A stretch of 15,511 nt of DNA from CAYFVR01 sp046541515 (GCA_046541515.1 JBKHDD010000116.1:1-15511), one strand, 5' to 3'; counted from the first letter of the stretch, positions 1-7,483 are shown. Notes: generated by a model from the letters alone, not told the origin. Program-made: numbers and translations.

Positions 1-55
1 ACGCGGCGGATTCGATCATGATGTCTCTCCTTCGGGCGATGAGCATGGCCGGGAG
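1..55 (-). pseudogene. Fragment of a second Rpn-family gene copy (runs off left edge)
   Basis: These 55 bases are identical to 281-335 inside the neighbouring Rpn-family gene. On the minus strand they encode the same peptide (LPAMLIARRRDIMIESAA). The matching frame is shifted by one base relative to the end of the neighbouring gene, so this is not a simple continuation of that protein. Identity stops at position 56, where the stop codon of the neighbouring copy begins. The 5' half of this second copy is therefore missing on this side. Whether its 3' end is intact lies beyond the window. The lack of any silent difference suggests a recent duplication or recombination. Confidence 0.75.
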
Positions 56-56
56 A

Positions 57-899
57 TCATTGGTTTTCGGAATTGATCCGGTCAAGAAGATCTTCGACGT
101 CCCGCGCAAGGTGAATCACACGGAACATCCCCAAAAGGCGGTCCGTATCGGAGATGGAATCCAAGCGCTTTAGAATTTGGGCACTTTCCTCGCCAAACTT
201 GGACTCAATTAAGATGGTCAAGCTTTCACGGATTCCGGTAGTTTTTCCCTCCCGGATTCCCTCTTCTTTGATGATGTCGTACGCGGCGGATTCGATCATG
301 ATGTCTCTCCTTCGGGCGATGAGCATGGCCGGGAGGTCTTTTGAAACCAGCCCGGACAAGATCGCCATGGATGTGAGCATATCGGCCTTTTCGCGGCGGC
401 CTTTGCCGCTGGCGTAAATGCGCTGATCGGCCTCATCGACGTACTGCCGGCCGCCCTTCATCAGCGGCACGAACGGGAACAGGCAGACCAAGCCGCTTTC
501 CATGATTTCCCGGGCGTCCATCTCGTACACCCGGACGAGCCGGAACCGGAAACCGACCTCGTCGTCCTGGTAGCGGTCCGTTGCCGACCCCGATGGTACC
601 AGCAGGATCACGCAGGAAAGGATTTTGATCTCGCGGCGGATCAGGTACCGGGTGCGCTAATCCAGAAGATGCAACGGAACCCGGCGATTCCAGCTGCTTT
701 GGATTTCCAACACCGCCAGCAGTTCCTTCCCCGCCCGGTCGGTCACAAGAACGGGGAAATCGCTCCGCTTCAGGCTGACCGTTTCCTGGGGAAACTCCTC
801 GATCATCACGCTTTCCCGCACGTCGATGCCCAAGAAATGGCGGATTAACTCGTCCCGGCAGCGTTCCAGCAACACTTTTGTGGCGATGTCGTATTTCAC
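57..899 (-). pseudogene. Rpn-family (PD-(D/E)XK nuclease, transposase_31-like) gene with in-frame amber stop
   Basis: This is an Rpn-type recombination-promoting nuclease family gene of 280 codons, close to the usual family length, broken by one TAG at 657-659 (codon 81). The 5' part carries the likely catalytic residues: Asp47 in RSDFPV and the E-x-Q of LEIQSSW near residues 65-67. After the stop the same frame continues as RTRYLIRREIK, then the conserved VGFRFRLVRVYEMDAREI, ADMLTSMAILSGL and ARRRDIMIESAAYDIIKEEG segments. I recall a Tyr at the interrupted position in relatives (LLxYRTR), so a single base change would explain the break. The start chosen is GTG at 899, preceded by AAGGGAG eight bases upstream, where family similarity begins. 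The frame is open further upstream to 1286 but that part looks noncoding. The 3' part is visibly richer in A+T than the 5' part. A readthrough product or a restart at the GTG at 611 is possible but the nuclease core would then be split. Confidence 0.85.
281..335 (-). repeat. Direct repeat partner of 1-55
   Basis: These 55 bases inside the Rpn-family gene are identical to the left edge of the window, giving a repeat spacing of 280 bases. At the right boundary the copies diverge from position 56 versus 336. The left extent of the repeat is unknown because it leaves the window. Confidence 0.9.
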
Positions 900-980
900 G
901 GAGGGATCTCCCTTGAAGCCGAGAAGGCCCAATTTTGGCGGCGGGGCCCAAAAGCGGTGGATTTCGTGGGCATTCAAAAA

Positions 981-1009
981 AGTATAGCGCAGGATTCCCA
1001 GGATGAAAA
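981..1009 (-). promoter_or_regulatory. Probable sigma70-type promoter for the Rpn-family gene
   Basis: On the minus strand a TATACT -10 box (986-981) follows a TTTTCA -35 box (1009-1004) with exactly 17 bases between them. Transcription would start near 974 and leave a leader of about 75 bases before the GTG start at 899. The match is by eye; the -35 is 4 of 6. Confidence 0.45.
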
Positions 1010-1111
1010 CCGAATTCCCACCGTTTCGCATTGGCCGCCTTGCCGTTCCCATTCCAGCGCCTTTCCGTTTGGAATTCAAGGCGGTCGGCAATCGAGAAAA
1101 TCCCCATGTCC

Positions 1112-1187
1112 CTGGGAGCGACGAGTTGTACTCGTCGAATCGGAACACGGCTGGAAGAGGACGACGAGTGCAACTCGTCGCTCCTGG
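1112..1187. repeat. REPIN-like double hairpin (two inverted REP units)
   Basis: Two palindromic units face each other. The left one has CGACGAG at 1119-1125 pairing with CTCGTCG at 1131-1137. The right one has CGACGAGT at 1162-1169 pairing with ACTCGTCG at 1173-1180. The units are also inverted copies of each other: GGAGCGACGAGTTG at the left matches the reverse complement of CAACTCGTCGCTCC at the right. This is the layout of a REP doublet (REPIN), a class often mobilised in trans by RAYT (IS200-like) transposases. No RAYT gene is in the window. Confidence 0.75.
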
Positions 1188-1322
1188 CACGGCATTGGGA
1201 ATTACGCCAATGGCCGAAATGCCATTTACATCCCACTGCTTCTTACGATAGAAATCTCCTTCCGCGTTAACCCCAATGGCGTTCACTTTGGGATTTCAAT
1301 GGAGCAATCGTGCCAGATTGAC

Positions 1323-1348
1323 GTAGGGCGAATGCGATTCGCCCCTAC
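1323..1348. repeat. Single REP-like palindrome upstream of the nuclease operon
   Basis: The segment GTAGGGCGAATGCGATTCGC followed by CCCTAC is a near-perfect inverted repeat: GTAGGG-CGAAT pairs with ATTCGCCCCTAC with one extra C. It is different in sequence from the doublet at 1112-1187. It lies 68 bases before the start of the downstream nuclease gene, so it could be in that gene's promoter region or leader. Confidence 0.7.
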
Positions 1349-1415
1349 CATTTTTCCGGTAAACTGAACGGTATTGACGTTAACCCCAACCATTCCATTT
1401 CCCAACGGGAGGCCC

Positions 1416-2744
1416 ATGTTCACCTTCATTCACGCCGCCGACCTGCACTTGGACAGCCCCATGCAGAAGTTGGAAAACTATGAGGGCGCGCCGGTGGACG
1501 CCCTGCGCGGGGCCACCCGGCGGGCGCTGGAAAACCTGGTGGAGCTGGCCAAATCCCTTCCCGCCGATTTTGTCGTGTTCGCGGGGGACATTTTCGATCG
1601 GGACTGGAAAGACTACAACACCGGCCTGTTTTTCGTTCATCAAATGTCCCGGTTGAAAGAGGCCGGGATTCCGGTTTTCGCCATCGTCGGCAACCACGAC
1701 GCCGCCAGCCGGATGACCCGGCGCCTCCCCTATCCGGAAAACGTCCGGATTCTCTCCACCGCCGCGCCGGAAACCGTTCGGCTTGAACATCTCCCCGTCG
1801 CCATTCATGGCCAGGGATACGATTCCCCCAAAGTCACCCAGTCGCTGGTGCAATCCTATCCCTCCCGGGTGGAAGGATGTTTCAATATCGGGCTGCTTCA
1901 CACCTCGGCGGACGGACGGCCGGGCCACAATCCCTACGCGCCGTGCTCCCTGGACGACATGTTGCGGCACGGCTACGACTACTGGGCGCTGGGCCACGTC
2001 CACGATCGGGAAATCCTCCACGAAAACCCCCACGTCATTTTTCCCGGCAACATCCAGGGCCGCCACGTCAAGGAAGGCGGGGCGCGCGGCTGCACGGTGG
2101 TTCGGGTGGACGACGCCGGCCGGGCCGAAGTCGAATTCCACGCCCTGGACGTGTTTCGCTGGGCGCGGCTGACGGTGGACGTCTCCGGCGCGGCGGACGG
2201 CGAAAAAGCAGTGGATCGGGCCATGGCCGCCATCGAACGGGCCATGGAAGAAAACGAAGGCCGTCCCCTCGCCGCCCGGGTGGAACTGACCGGACCCTGT
2301 GCCGCGCACGAAGCGCTGTTGGCCGATCCGGAACATTGGACGAACGAACTCCGCGCCGCCGCGCTGGGCGCCGCGGGGGATCGGGTTTGGCTGGAAAAAG
2401 TCCGGTTTCGGACCCAACCGGACCGGGAGCGAACCTTGCCCGAAGGGCCGCTCCAGGAAGTGATGGCCTTGCTGGACGAACTGAAAGCCGATCCCGACGC
2501 CTTGAAGGAATTGGGAAGCGACTTGTTCGGCGATCTCGCCCGGAAAATGCCGGCGGAACTCCGGAACGGAAACCCCGCGCCGAATCCGGAGGATTCGGAC
2601 TGGTTGAAGGAGATTCTTGACGCCGGCCGACCGTTGCTGCTTCACCGGTTGCGGGGCGGAAGCGGCTCGGAGGTACGCTCCGCTTCCTCGACGGAAAAAA
2701 ATCTCCCCCGGCCCGGCAATGCGGAGACGGGAGGCGACCGATGA
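1416..2744 (+). CDS. SbcD/YhaO-like DNA repair exonuclease (metallophosphoesterase)
   Basis: This 442-residue protein is a calcineurin-like metallophosphoesterase of the SbcD/Mre11/YhaO group, expected to act as the nuclease partner of the ATPase encoded next. All metal-binding motifs are visible: D9 and H11 in AADLHLDSP, GDIFD with D58, GNHD at 92-95, H162 in LLHTSAD, and GHVHD at 193-197. The C-terminal part is the usual capping and partner-binding region. The start is the ATG at 1416, where the phosphoesterase fold begins, with GGGAGG three bases upstream; the frame is open 14 codons further 5' but that stretch is not conserved-looking. The stop overlaps the next start as ATGA, so the two genes are translationally coupled. 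The last 25 or so residues are a low-complexity tail partly encoded by a palindrome. YhaO-type is favoured over classical SbcD from the type of partner gene. The substrate is inferred from the family. Confidence 0.92.
   Translation: MFTFIHAADLHLDSPMQKLENYEGAPVDALRGATRRALENLVELAKSLPADFVVFAGDIFDRDWKDYNTGLFFVHQMSRLKEAGIPVFAIVGNHDAASRMTRRLPYPENVRILSTAAPETVRLEHLPVAIHGQGYDSPKVTQSLVQSYPSRVEGCFNIGLLHTSADGRPGHNPYAPCSLDDMLRHGYDYWALGHVHDREILHENPHVIFPGNIQGRHVKEGGARGCTVVRVDDAGRAEVEFHALDVFRWARLTVDVSGAADGEKAVDRAMAAIERAMEENEGRPLAARVELTGPCAAHEALLADPEHWTNELRAAALGAAGDRVWLEKVRFRTQPDRERTLPEGPLQEVMALLDELKADPDALKELGSDLFGDLARKMPAELRNGNPAPNPEDSDWLKEILDAGRPLLLHRLRGGSGSEVRSASSTEKNLPRPGNAETGGDR
2658..2687. repeat. Palindrome inside the 3' end of the nuclease gene
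   Basis: GGAAGCGG at 2658-2665 pairs perfectly with CCGCTTCC at 2680-2687 across a 14-base loop. It encodes part of the Gly/Ser-rich tail of the SbcD/YhaO-like protein, 54 bases before the next gene's start. It may be an inserted REP-like element that became coding, or an RNA hairpin affecting expression of the downstream ATPase. Confidence 0.5.
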
Positions 2745-5700
2745 AAATCCTCCGTCTAGACCTCCGGGCTTTCGGCCCGTTTACCGACACGACGCTGGAC
2801 CTTTCGGGCGGAACCGAAGGGCTCCACCTGATCTACGGCCCCAACGAAGCCGGAAAAAGCTCCGCACTGCGGGCGCTGACGGTGCTTTTGTATGATTTCC
2901 CCCACAAGACAACCGACAATTTTATTCATACAAATCAACGCCTTCGGGTCGGCGGCGTTTTTCGGAAAACGGACGGTTCAGAACTGGCGGTAATGCGACG
3001 CAAGGCCAGGAAATCGCCCCTGCGCGCCGCCGACGACGAAACCGTGGTGGAGGAAGCCGAGCTTTCGGCCTTCCTCGGCGGCGTGGACGCGGAAAGTTTC
3101 GCGGCGCTATTCGGGATCGACCATGACCGGCTGGTGGCCGGGGGACGCGAAATCATCCGGGGAGCGGGCCGAGTGGGGGAACTGCTTTTCGCCGCCGGGG
3201 CCGGGCTGGGGGATTTCCAGCAGGTCAAGGAATCCATGGCGGCCGAGGCGGCGGACCTCTTCAAGCCCGGTGGCTCGAAACCGGCCATCAACGCTTCCAT
3301 ATCCGCCTTTCAAACCCAAAAAAAAGCCGTGCGGGACGCCCAGCTTCCCGGCGAGGCGTGGGAGAAGCACGACAAGGCGTTGAAGGCGGCCGAGTCGGAG
3401 AAAGAAAACGTTGTCGCGTCGCTAACCCGCCAATCCGCCGAACGGAACCGGCGAACCCGGATCCTCGAAGCCCTGCCCATCATCGCCCGGCGGGACGAAC
3501 GGCGGGAGGAATACGCGCCGCTCCAATCCGCGCCCGTCCTTCCCGAGGATTTCGAAGAGCGAAGCCGCACCGCCATGGAAGCCCTGCGCATGGCCGAAAG
3601 CCGGGTGAAGGCGTCCGCGGAAAAACGGGAACGGCTGTCCGAGGCGCTGGCCGCCCTGACCGCTCCCGACGGACTGGCGGATCACGCCGATACCGTGAAG
3701 GATCTGTTGGGCGAGGCCGGCTCCATCCGAAAGGCGGCGCGGGATCGCGTCAATCTTCAAACGCAAAAGGAGCGGCACGAAACCGACGCGCAAGAGCTGC
3801 TGGCGGACCTTCGGCCGGACCTGGACCTTTCCGACGCCGGGGAAATCCGGCTGAGCCGAACGGAAAGCCGTCGGATTCGCGATCTCGCCGCCGAGTGCGA
3901 AAAACGCACGGCCGCCCGGAATTCGGCGCGGGAAGCGGCCGGAAAGCTGGAACGGCGGTTGCGGCGGGACCGCGAGGAACTGGAAAAGGCCGGGGAGCCC
4001 ATCGATTCCTCGGCGCTGGCGGCGGCGGTGGAACGGGTGCAAAAGCGGGGCGACGTGGCCGGAGATTTGGCGGCGGCGGAAGCGGCGGCCGGGGCGGCGG
4101 AAACGGAAATCGCCGACGGACTGGCCCGCCTGCCCTTCTGGTCCGCCGATCTGGCGGCGCTGGAAACGGCGGCCGTTCCGTCCGCGGAAACCGTGGAGCG
4201 GTTCGAGACCGAGCTTCGGGAAGCGTCGGAGGACGTGGCCCGCGCCTTGGAGCGGGTGGAAGAAATCCACGCGGAACGAGAGGCCGCCGAAGCGGAACTC
4301 CGGAAGCTGAGCCTGGACGGCGAGGTTCCCACCGAGGCGGATTTGCAGTCGGCTCGGAACCAAAGGGACGCTGGATGGCGGCTGGTTCGGACGGCGGTGG
4401 AAACCGGCGAAACTCCGAAGGCGGAAGTGGACGCTTTCCTCCAGGCGTCGCGGTCCAACGGACCCAAATCAGACACGCTGACCGAGGCGGTGGAAACGGC
4501 CATTCGCGGTGCGGACGACATTTCCGACCGGTTGCGGCGGGAGGCGGATCGGGTGGCGCGAAAGGTCGGTCTGGTGGCGGATCTGGAACGGCTCGGTCAA
4601 ACGTTGGACCGGGCGAAATCCGCCGCCACCGACGCCCAAAACCGGCAAGAAGCGCTGTTGCGGGATTGGCGCGACCTCTGGTCCGGCGCACCGCTGACGC
4701 CCGGCGCCGGAAGGCCCCGGGAAATGCGGAGCTGGCTTTCGGATCGGGAGGCGCTCTTGGCGAAAGCCTCCGACGGGCGGGAAAAGGCGGAACGGGCGGC
4801 AGCTCTCCGAAAGCTGGCCGCCGAATGCCGGGAGGAACTGACCGCCGCCCTCCACGGCGCGGGCGTTTCCGCCGAGGAAACGGACCTCTCCCGCCTGCTG
4901 GACCAGGCCCGAAAAACCCTTGGGGCGTTGGAGGAAAAGCGGACGCGGCGGCAGAATCTCCAGGCGGCCATCCGGGAGCGGGAAGCGGAACTGGACGAGG
5001 CCAACGGCCAGGCGGAAAACGCGGAATCGGCGCTGGCGGCGTGGCGTTCCAAATGGGCGGAGGCGGTCCGGCCCCTGGGCCTGGACGCCGACGCCACGCC
5101 CGGCCACGCCCACGAAGTGATGGACGCCTACGCGAAATTCTTCGAGCACCGAAAGGAGGCCGAAGGATTGGCCCAACGGCTGGCGGGAATCGACCGGGAC
5201 GCCGACGCCTTCGCCGACCGGGTGGCGGCCTTCGTGGAACGGGAAGCCCCGGATTTGCGGGAGACGCCACCGGAGGTGGCGGTGGATGAACTCAATTCCC
5301 GGCTGGCTCAAGCCCAAACCGTCCGAACCGAGCGGCAAGGGCTGAAAAAACAGCTTCGGGAGGAAGAGACGGCCTTAGAAACGGCCGGCCAGGCGTTGGC
5401 CGAGGTGCGGGTCCAGGTGAAGGCCCTCTGCGGGGAAGCCGGTTGCGACGATCCCGCGGGCCTGATTCCGGCGGCCCGCCAATCCAAACGGCGAACCGAT
5501 TTGGAAGCGGAACTGGCGGGGCTCGACGCCCGGCTCCACGAACTGGCGGCGGGGTCTCCCCTACCGGATTTCGTGGCGTCCGCCCGGGAGGCCGACCCCG
5601 ACGTGCTTGCGGCGGAAATGGCGGCGCTGGACGAAACGATTCGGGATTTGGAAACCCGGCGCTCCGAACTGGACCAGACCATCGGCGGCGAGCGGGCCGC

Positions 5701-6274
5701 GTTGGCCCGGATGGACGGCGGGGACCACGCGGCGGTCTTGCAGGCCGAGGCGGAGAGCATCTTGGCCCGCATGGCCGCCGACGTGGAACACTACGCCCGG
5801 CTGCGGCTGGCCTCGGCCGTGCTGGAGCGGGCGGTGGAGCGGTATCGCAAAAAAAGCCAGGGGCCGGTGTTGGGCCGGGCCAAGAATTTGTTTGCCCGAA
5901 TGACCCTGGGCCGGTTCACCGACGCGCGGGTGGAAGCGTTTCAGGACGGCGACGAGCTGGTGGGGGTCCGCCACGGCGGGGAGCTGGTCCGCATGAACCA
6001 GATGAGCGACGGCACCGCCGACCAGCTCTTCCTGGCCGTCCGGCTGGCCAGCTTGGAATCCTACATCCGCCACCACGAACCCCTCCCCTTCGTGGTGGAC
6101 GACATTCTCGTCCAGTTCGACGACCACCGGGCCAAAGCGACCCTGGAAGTGCTGGCGGAACTCTCCCGCGAAACCCAGGTGATCTTCTTCACCCATCACC
6201 GCCATTTGCTGGAGCTGGCGGAAGGGGTGACGGCCGGGGATGTGGTGGTGCATGAATTGGGCGGGACAGGATAA
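2741..6274 (+). CDS. SbcC/YhaN-like SMC-type AAA ATPase
   Basis: This 1177-residue protein has the split ATPase plan of Rad50/SbcC/YhaN proteins and is the natural partner of the upstream phosphoesterase in sensing and resecting DNA ends. The N-terminal Walker A is GPNEAGKSS at 33-41, followed by a region with FIHTNQRLRVGG. Residues from about 200 to 1040 are rich in Glu, Arg, Ala and Leu heptads and should form long coiled coils. The C-terminal lobe has the SDGTADQLFLA signature near 1089, Walker B FVVDDILVQFDD with D1120 and D1121, and FFTHH near 1151. No CxxC zinc hook is visible; the only paired cysteines are CGEAGC near 897-902, which does not fit that motif. The SDGT signature and missing hook favour the YhaN type over SbcC. 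The start ATG overlaps the upstream stop by four bases. Confidence 0.92.
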   Translation: MKILRLDLRAFGPFTDTTLDLSGGTEGLHLIYGPNEAGKSSALRALTVLLYDFPHKTTDNFIHTNQRLRVGGVFRKTDGSELAVMRRKARKSPLRAADDETVVEEAELSAFLGGVDAESFAALFGIDHDRLVAGGREIIRGAGRVGELLFAAGAGLGDFQQVKESMAAEAADLFKPGGSKPAINASISAFQTQKKAVRDAQLPGEAWEKHDKALKAAESEKENVVASLTRQSAERNRRTRILEALPIIARRDERREEYAPLQSAPVLPEDFEERSRTAMEALRMAESRVKASAEKRERLSEALAALTAPDGLADHADTVKDLLGEAGSIRKAARDRVNLQTQKERHETDAQELLADLRPDLDLSDAGEIRLSRTESRRIRDLAAECEKRTAARNSAREAAGKLERRLRRDREELEKAGEPIDSSALAAAVERVQKRGDVAGDLAAAEAAAGAAETEIADGLARLPFWSADLAALETAAVPSAETVERFETELREASEDVARALERVEEIHAEREAAEAELRKLSLDGEVPTEADLQSARNQRDAGWRLVRTAVETGETPKAEVDAFLQASRSNGPKSDTLTEAVETAIRGADDISDRLRREADRVARKVGLVADLERLGQTLDRAKSAATDAQNRQEALLRDWRDLWSGAPLTPGAGRPREMRSWLSDREALLAKASDGREKAERAAALRKLAAECREELTAALHGAGVSAEETDLSRLLDQARKTLGALEEKRTRRQNLQAAIREREAELDEANGQAENAESALAAWRSKWAEAVRPLGLDADATPGHAHEVMDAYAKFFEHRKEAEGLAQRLAGIDRDADAFADRVAAFVEREAPDLRETPPEVAVDELNSRLAQAQTVRTERQGLKKQLREEETALETAGQALAEVRVQVKALCGEAGCDDPAGLIPAARQSKRRTDLEAELAGLDARLHELAAGSPLPDFVASAREADPDVLAAEMAALDETIRDLETRRSELDQTIGGERAALARMDGGDHAAVLQAEAESILARMAADVEHYARLRLASAVLERAVERYRKKSQGPVLGRAKNLFARMTLGRFTDARVEAFQDGDELVGVRHGGELVRMNQMSDGTADQLFLAVRLASLESYIRHHEPLPFVVDDILVQFDDHRAKATLEVLAELSRETQVIFFTHHRHLLELAEGVTAGDVVVHELGGTG

Positions 6275-6403
6275 GTTTGGAGTCCCGCCTTCAGGCGGAA
6301 AATTGCGGAGTGCGGCGCGTGGGAAACCGGGGATGGAAACCGAAGCCGCGAAGTTCGCACGATTGCGCCCAGCCCCCCACCGCCTAAAGGCGGAACTCCG
6401 AAC
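6275..6403. repeat. REP doublet between convergent genes; possible bidirectional terminator
   Basis: Two 24-base inverted units, 6275-6298 and 6380-6403, differ at only three positions. The shared consensus is GTTYGGAGTYCCGCCTTYAG followed by GGCGG. Each unit contains its own small hairpin (CCGCC...GGCGG). The left unit starts on the base after the TAA of the SbcC/YhaN-like gene. The right unit ends seven bases from the stop of the converging DUF4197 gene. The position suits a two-way terminator, though there is no clear U-tract. The sequence is unrelated to the other two palindromic elements in the window. Confidence 0.75.
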
Positions 6404-6410
6404 CGAAAAC

Positions 6411-7271
6411 CTACCGCCCGAACACCTTCTCCAACAAATCGCTGCTCCGGGCCAGCGGGTTTTCGCGGATTCGCCGTTCCTCCTTGGCGATGTAGGTAAA
6501 AAGCCCGTCCAGCGCCTGGTTGGTCACGTACTGGTCCAGATCCAAGCCCTGTCCCATTTCGTCGAGCCCCGGAACGCCAACGGCTTTGGCGATCCCGCCG
6601 AGCATTCCACCAATTTGGCCGGCGGCCTGGCGATCCGTTTCCTCCCCGCTTTCGCCCGCCGTTTCGCCCGCCGTCTGGCCGCCCACTTGCGCCGCGAAGG
6701 ATTTGTAGGCCGCCGTGACGCCCACGCTGTCGGTGGCGTCCGCCACGATGGGCCGGAAACGGTCGACCAGCGCCGATTCGGAGGTCTTTCGGAAATATTG
6801 GGTGGCGGCGTCGTCCGGGCCATTGACAATCCGGGCCGCGTCTTCCACCGACATGGCGCGGATGGCGTTGCCGAGGATTTCGGCGGCCTCGGGCACGGCT
6901 TTTTCCGCCGCCCGGTTCATGGATACGACGAACTCGTCCACGTACTGGCCCTGTCCCAGCGTTCGGGCGGTCTGGGCGACCCTATCCACCTTCTCCGGCA
7001 CCGGAATGCGGACCAGGGAATCCCCCAGAAATCCATCGGTCCGCCCCAATTTCTCCACGGCGGTCTGCACGCCCTGGGCCAGCGCCTCCTTGAGCCCCGC
7101 CGCCATTTCGCTTTCGGACAGCGCGCCCGCGGCGGCCCCGCGCACCGCTTCGGAACCGGTCACCGCGTCCAGGACGCCCTTCAGTTTATCGTCCGCATTC
7201 GCGCAGGACGCCCACAGCCCGATCGCCAGAAACAACGCCACCGCCGTTTTCAAAATTGCCCGTTTCATCAT
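6411..7271 (-). CDS. DUF4197 exported protein
   Basis: This 286-residue protein matches the DUF4197 family, envelope proteins of Gram-negative bacteria whose function is not known. Recognisable segments are LKEALAQGVQTAVEKLG near 60-76, VRIPVPEK near 87-94, VDEFVVSMNRAAEKAVP near 111-127, VNGPDDAATQYFRKTS near 149-164, LDLDQYVTNQALDGLF near 243-258 and the C-terminal RSSDLLEKVFG. Residues 1-26 form a signal peptide with a likely cut after ANA. The Cys at 23 sits in a poor lipobox (LWASC), so lipidation is possible but not favoured. A Gly/Ala/Thr/Glu-rich insert at about 197-225 makes it longer than I expect for the family. The start at 7271 has GAGGAGG six bases upstream; a second ATG follows at once. 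It stands alone, converging on the nuclease operon and divergent from the phosphonate cluster. Confidence 0.88.
   Translation of the reverse strand: MMKRAILKTAVALFLAIGLWASCANADDKLKGVLDAVTGSEAVRGAAAGALSESEMAAGLKEALAQGVQTAVEKLGRTDGFLGDSLVRIPVPEKVDRVAQTARTLGQGQYVDEFVVSMNRAAEKAVPEAAEILGNAIRAMSVEDAARIVNGPDDAATQYFRKTSESALVDRFRPIVADATDSVGVTAAYKSFAAQVGGQTAGETAGESGEETDRQAAGQIGGMLGGIAKAVGVPGLDEMGQGLDLDQYVTNQALDGLFTYIAKEERRIRENPLARSSDLLEKVFGR
6650..6673. repeat. Tandem 12-bp repeat inside the DUF4197 gene
   Basis: TTTCGCCCGCCG occurs twice back to back (6650-6661 and 6662-6673). On the coding strand it gives the repeated tetrapeptide TAGE within the family-atypical insert. Being a multiple of three, copy changes would keep the frame. 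Confidence 0.8.
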
Positions 7272-7483
7272 CGCTTGCCTCCTCGGATTTCGGTTTTGTA
7301 ACCCGGCGGAAACATCGTTTCATTCCCGCCTTCCAGCGTCGAAAGAAACATACAGGAAAAGTTGGGTTTCGTCTTCCTCGAAGGCGCGCCCAACAATCGC
7401 GAAACGACAAAGCCGGCGTCGGGGCGCCACAACCGAAACGTCAACGCCCCTCCCGCCGGACTAACCCACTTCTAACACAGACC

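Larger units (their letters stand above)
900..1415. other. Gene-poor region between the Rpn-family gene and the nuclease operon
   Basis: I see no convincing protein gene in these 516 bases. The open frames crossing it on both strands translate to low-complexity peptides that include the palindromic repeats, and none has recognisable domains. The stretch holds a probable minus-strand promoter for the Rpn-family gene, a double-hairpin repeat element (1112-1187) and a second, unrelated palindrome (1323-1348). A TTGACG at 1374-1379 could be a -35 box for the downstream operon, but no good -10 follows at normal spacing. The sequence CGTTAACCCCAA occurs twice, near 1265 and 1378. Confidence 0.6.

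Noticed and set aside
657..1286. A 209-residue protein starting at 1286 on the minus strand
   Set aside because: Residues upstream of the GTG at 899 are encoded by the palindromic repeats and are not Rpn-like; the real gene start is near 899.
1..1415. Complete insertion sequence around the Rpn-family gene
   Set aside because: No flanking terminal inverted repeats or target-site duplications were visible, and Rpn genes are not shown to move as classic transposons.
1380..2645. 421-codon open frame on the minus strand opposite the SbcD/YhaO-like gene
   Set aside because: It lies antisense to a gene with every metal-binding motif intact, and its own translation is Gly/Pro/Arg/Val-biased with no domain. 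High GC content makes such frames common.
3358..5289. 643-codon plus-strand and 506-codon minus-strand (3750-5270) frames inside the SbcC/YhaN-like gene
   Set aside because: Both are Arg/Gly/Pro-rich low-complexity translations, as expected from out-of-frame reading of GC-rich coiled-coil codons.
5428..5448. CGEAGC as the zinc hook of an SbcC/Rad50 protein
   Set aside because: The spacing is C-x4-C rather than CxxC, and it lies far toward the C-terminal end of the coil rather than at its middle.
7200..7210. Lipoprotein modification site at Cys23 of the DUF4197 protein
   Set aside because: The lipobox has Trp at the -3 position and an ANA signal-peptidase I site follows three residues later, so an ordinary secreted form is more likely.
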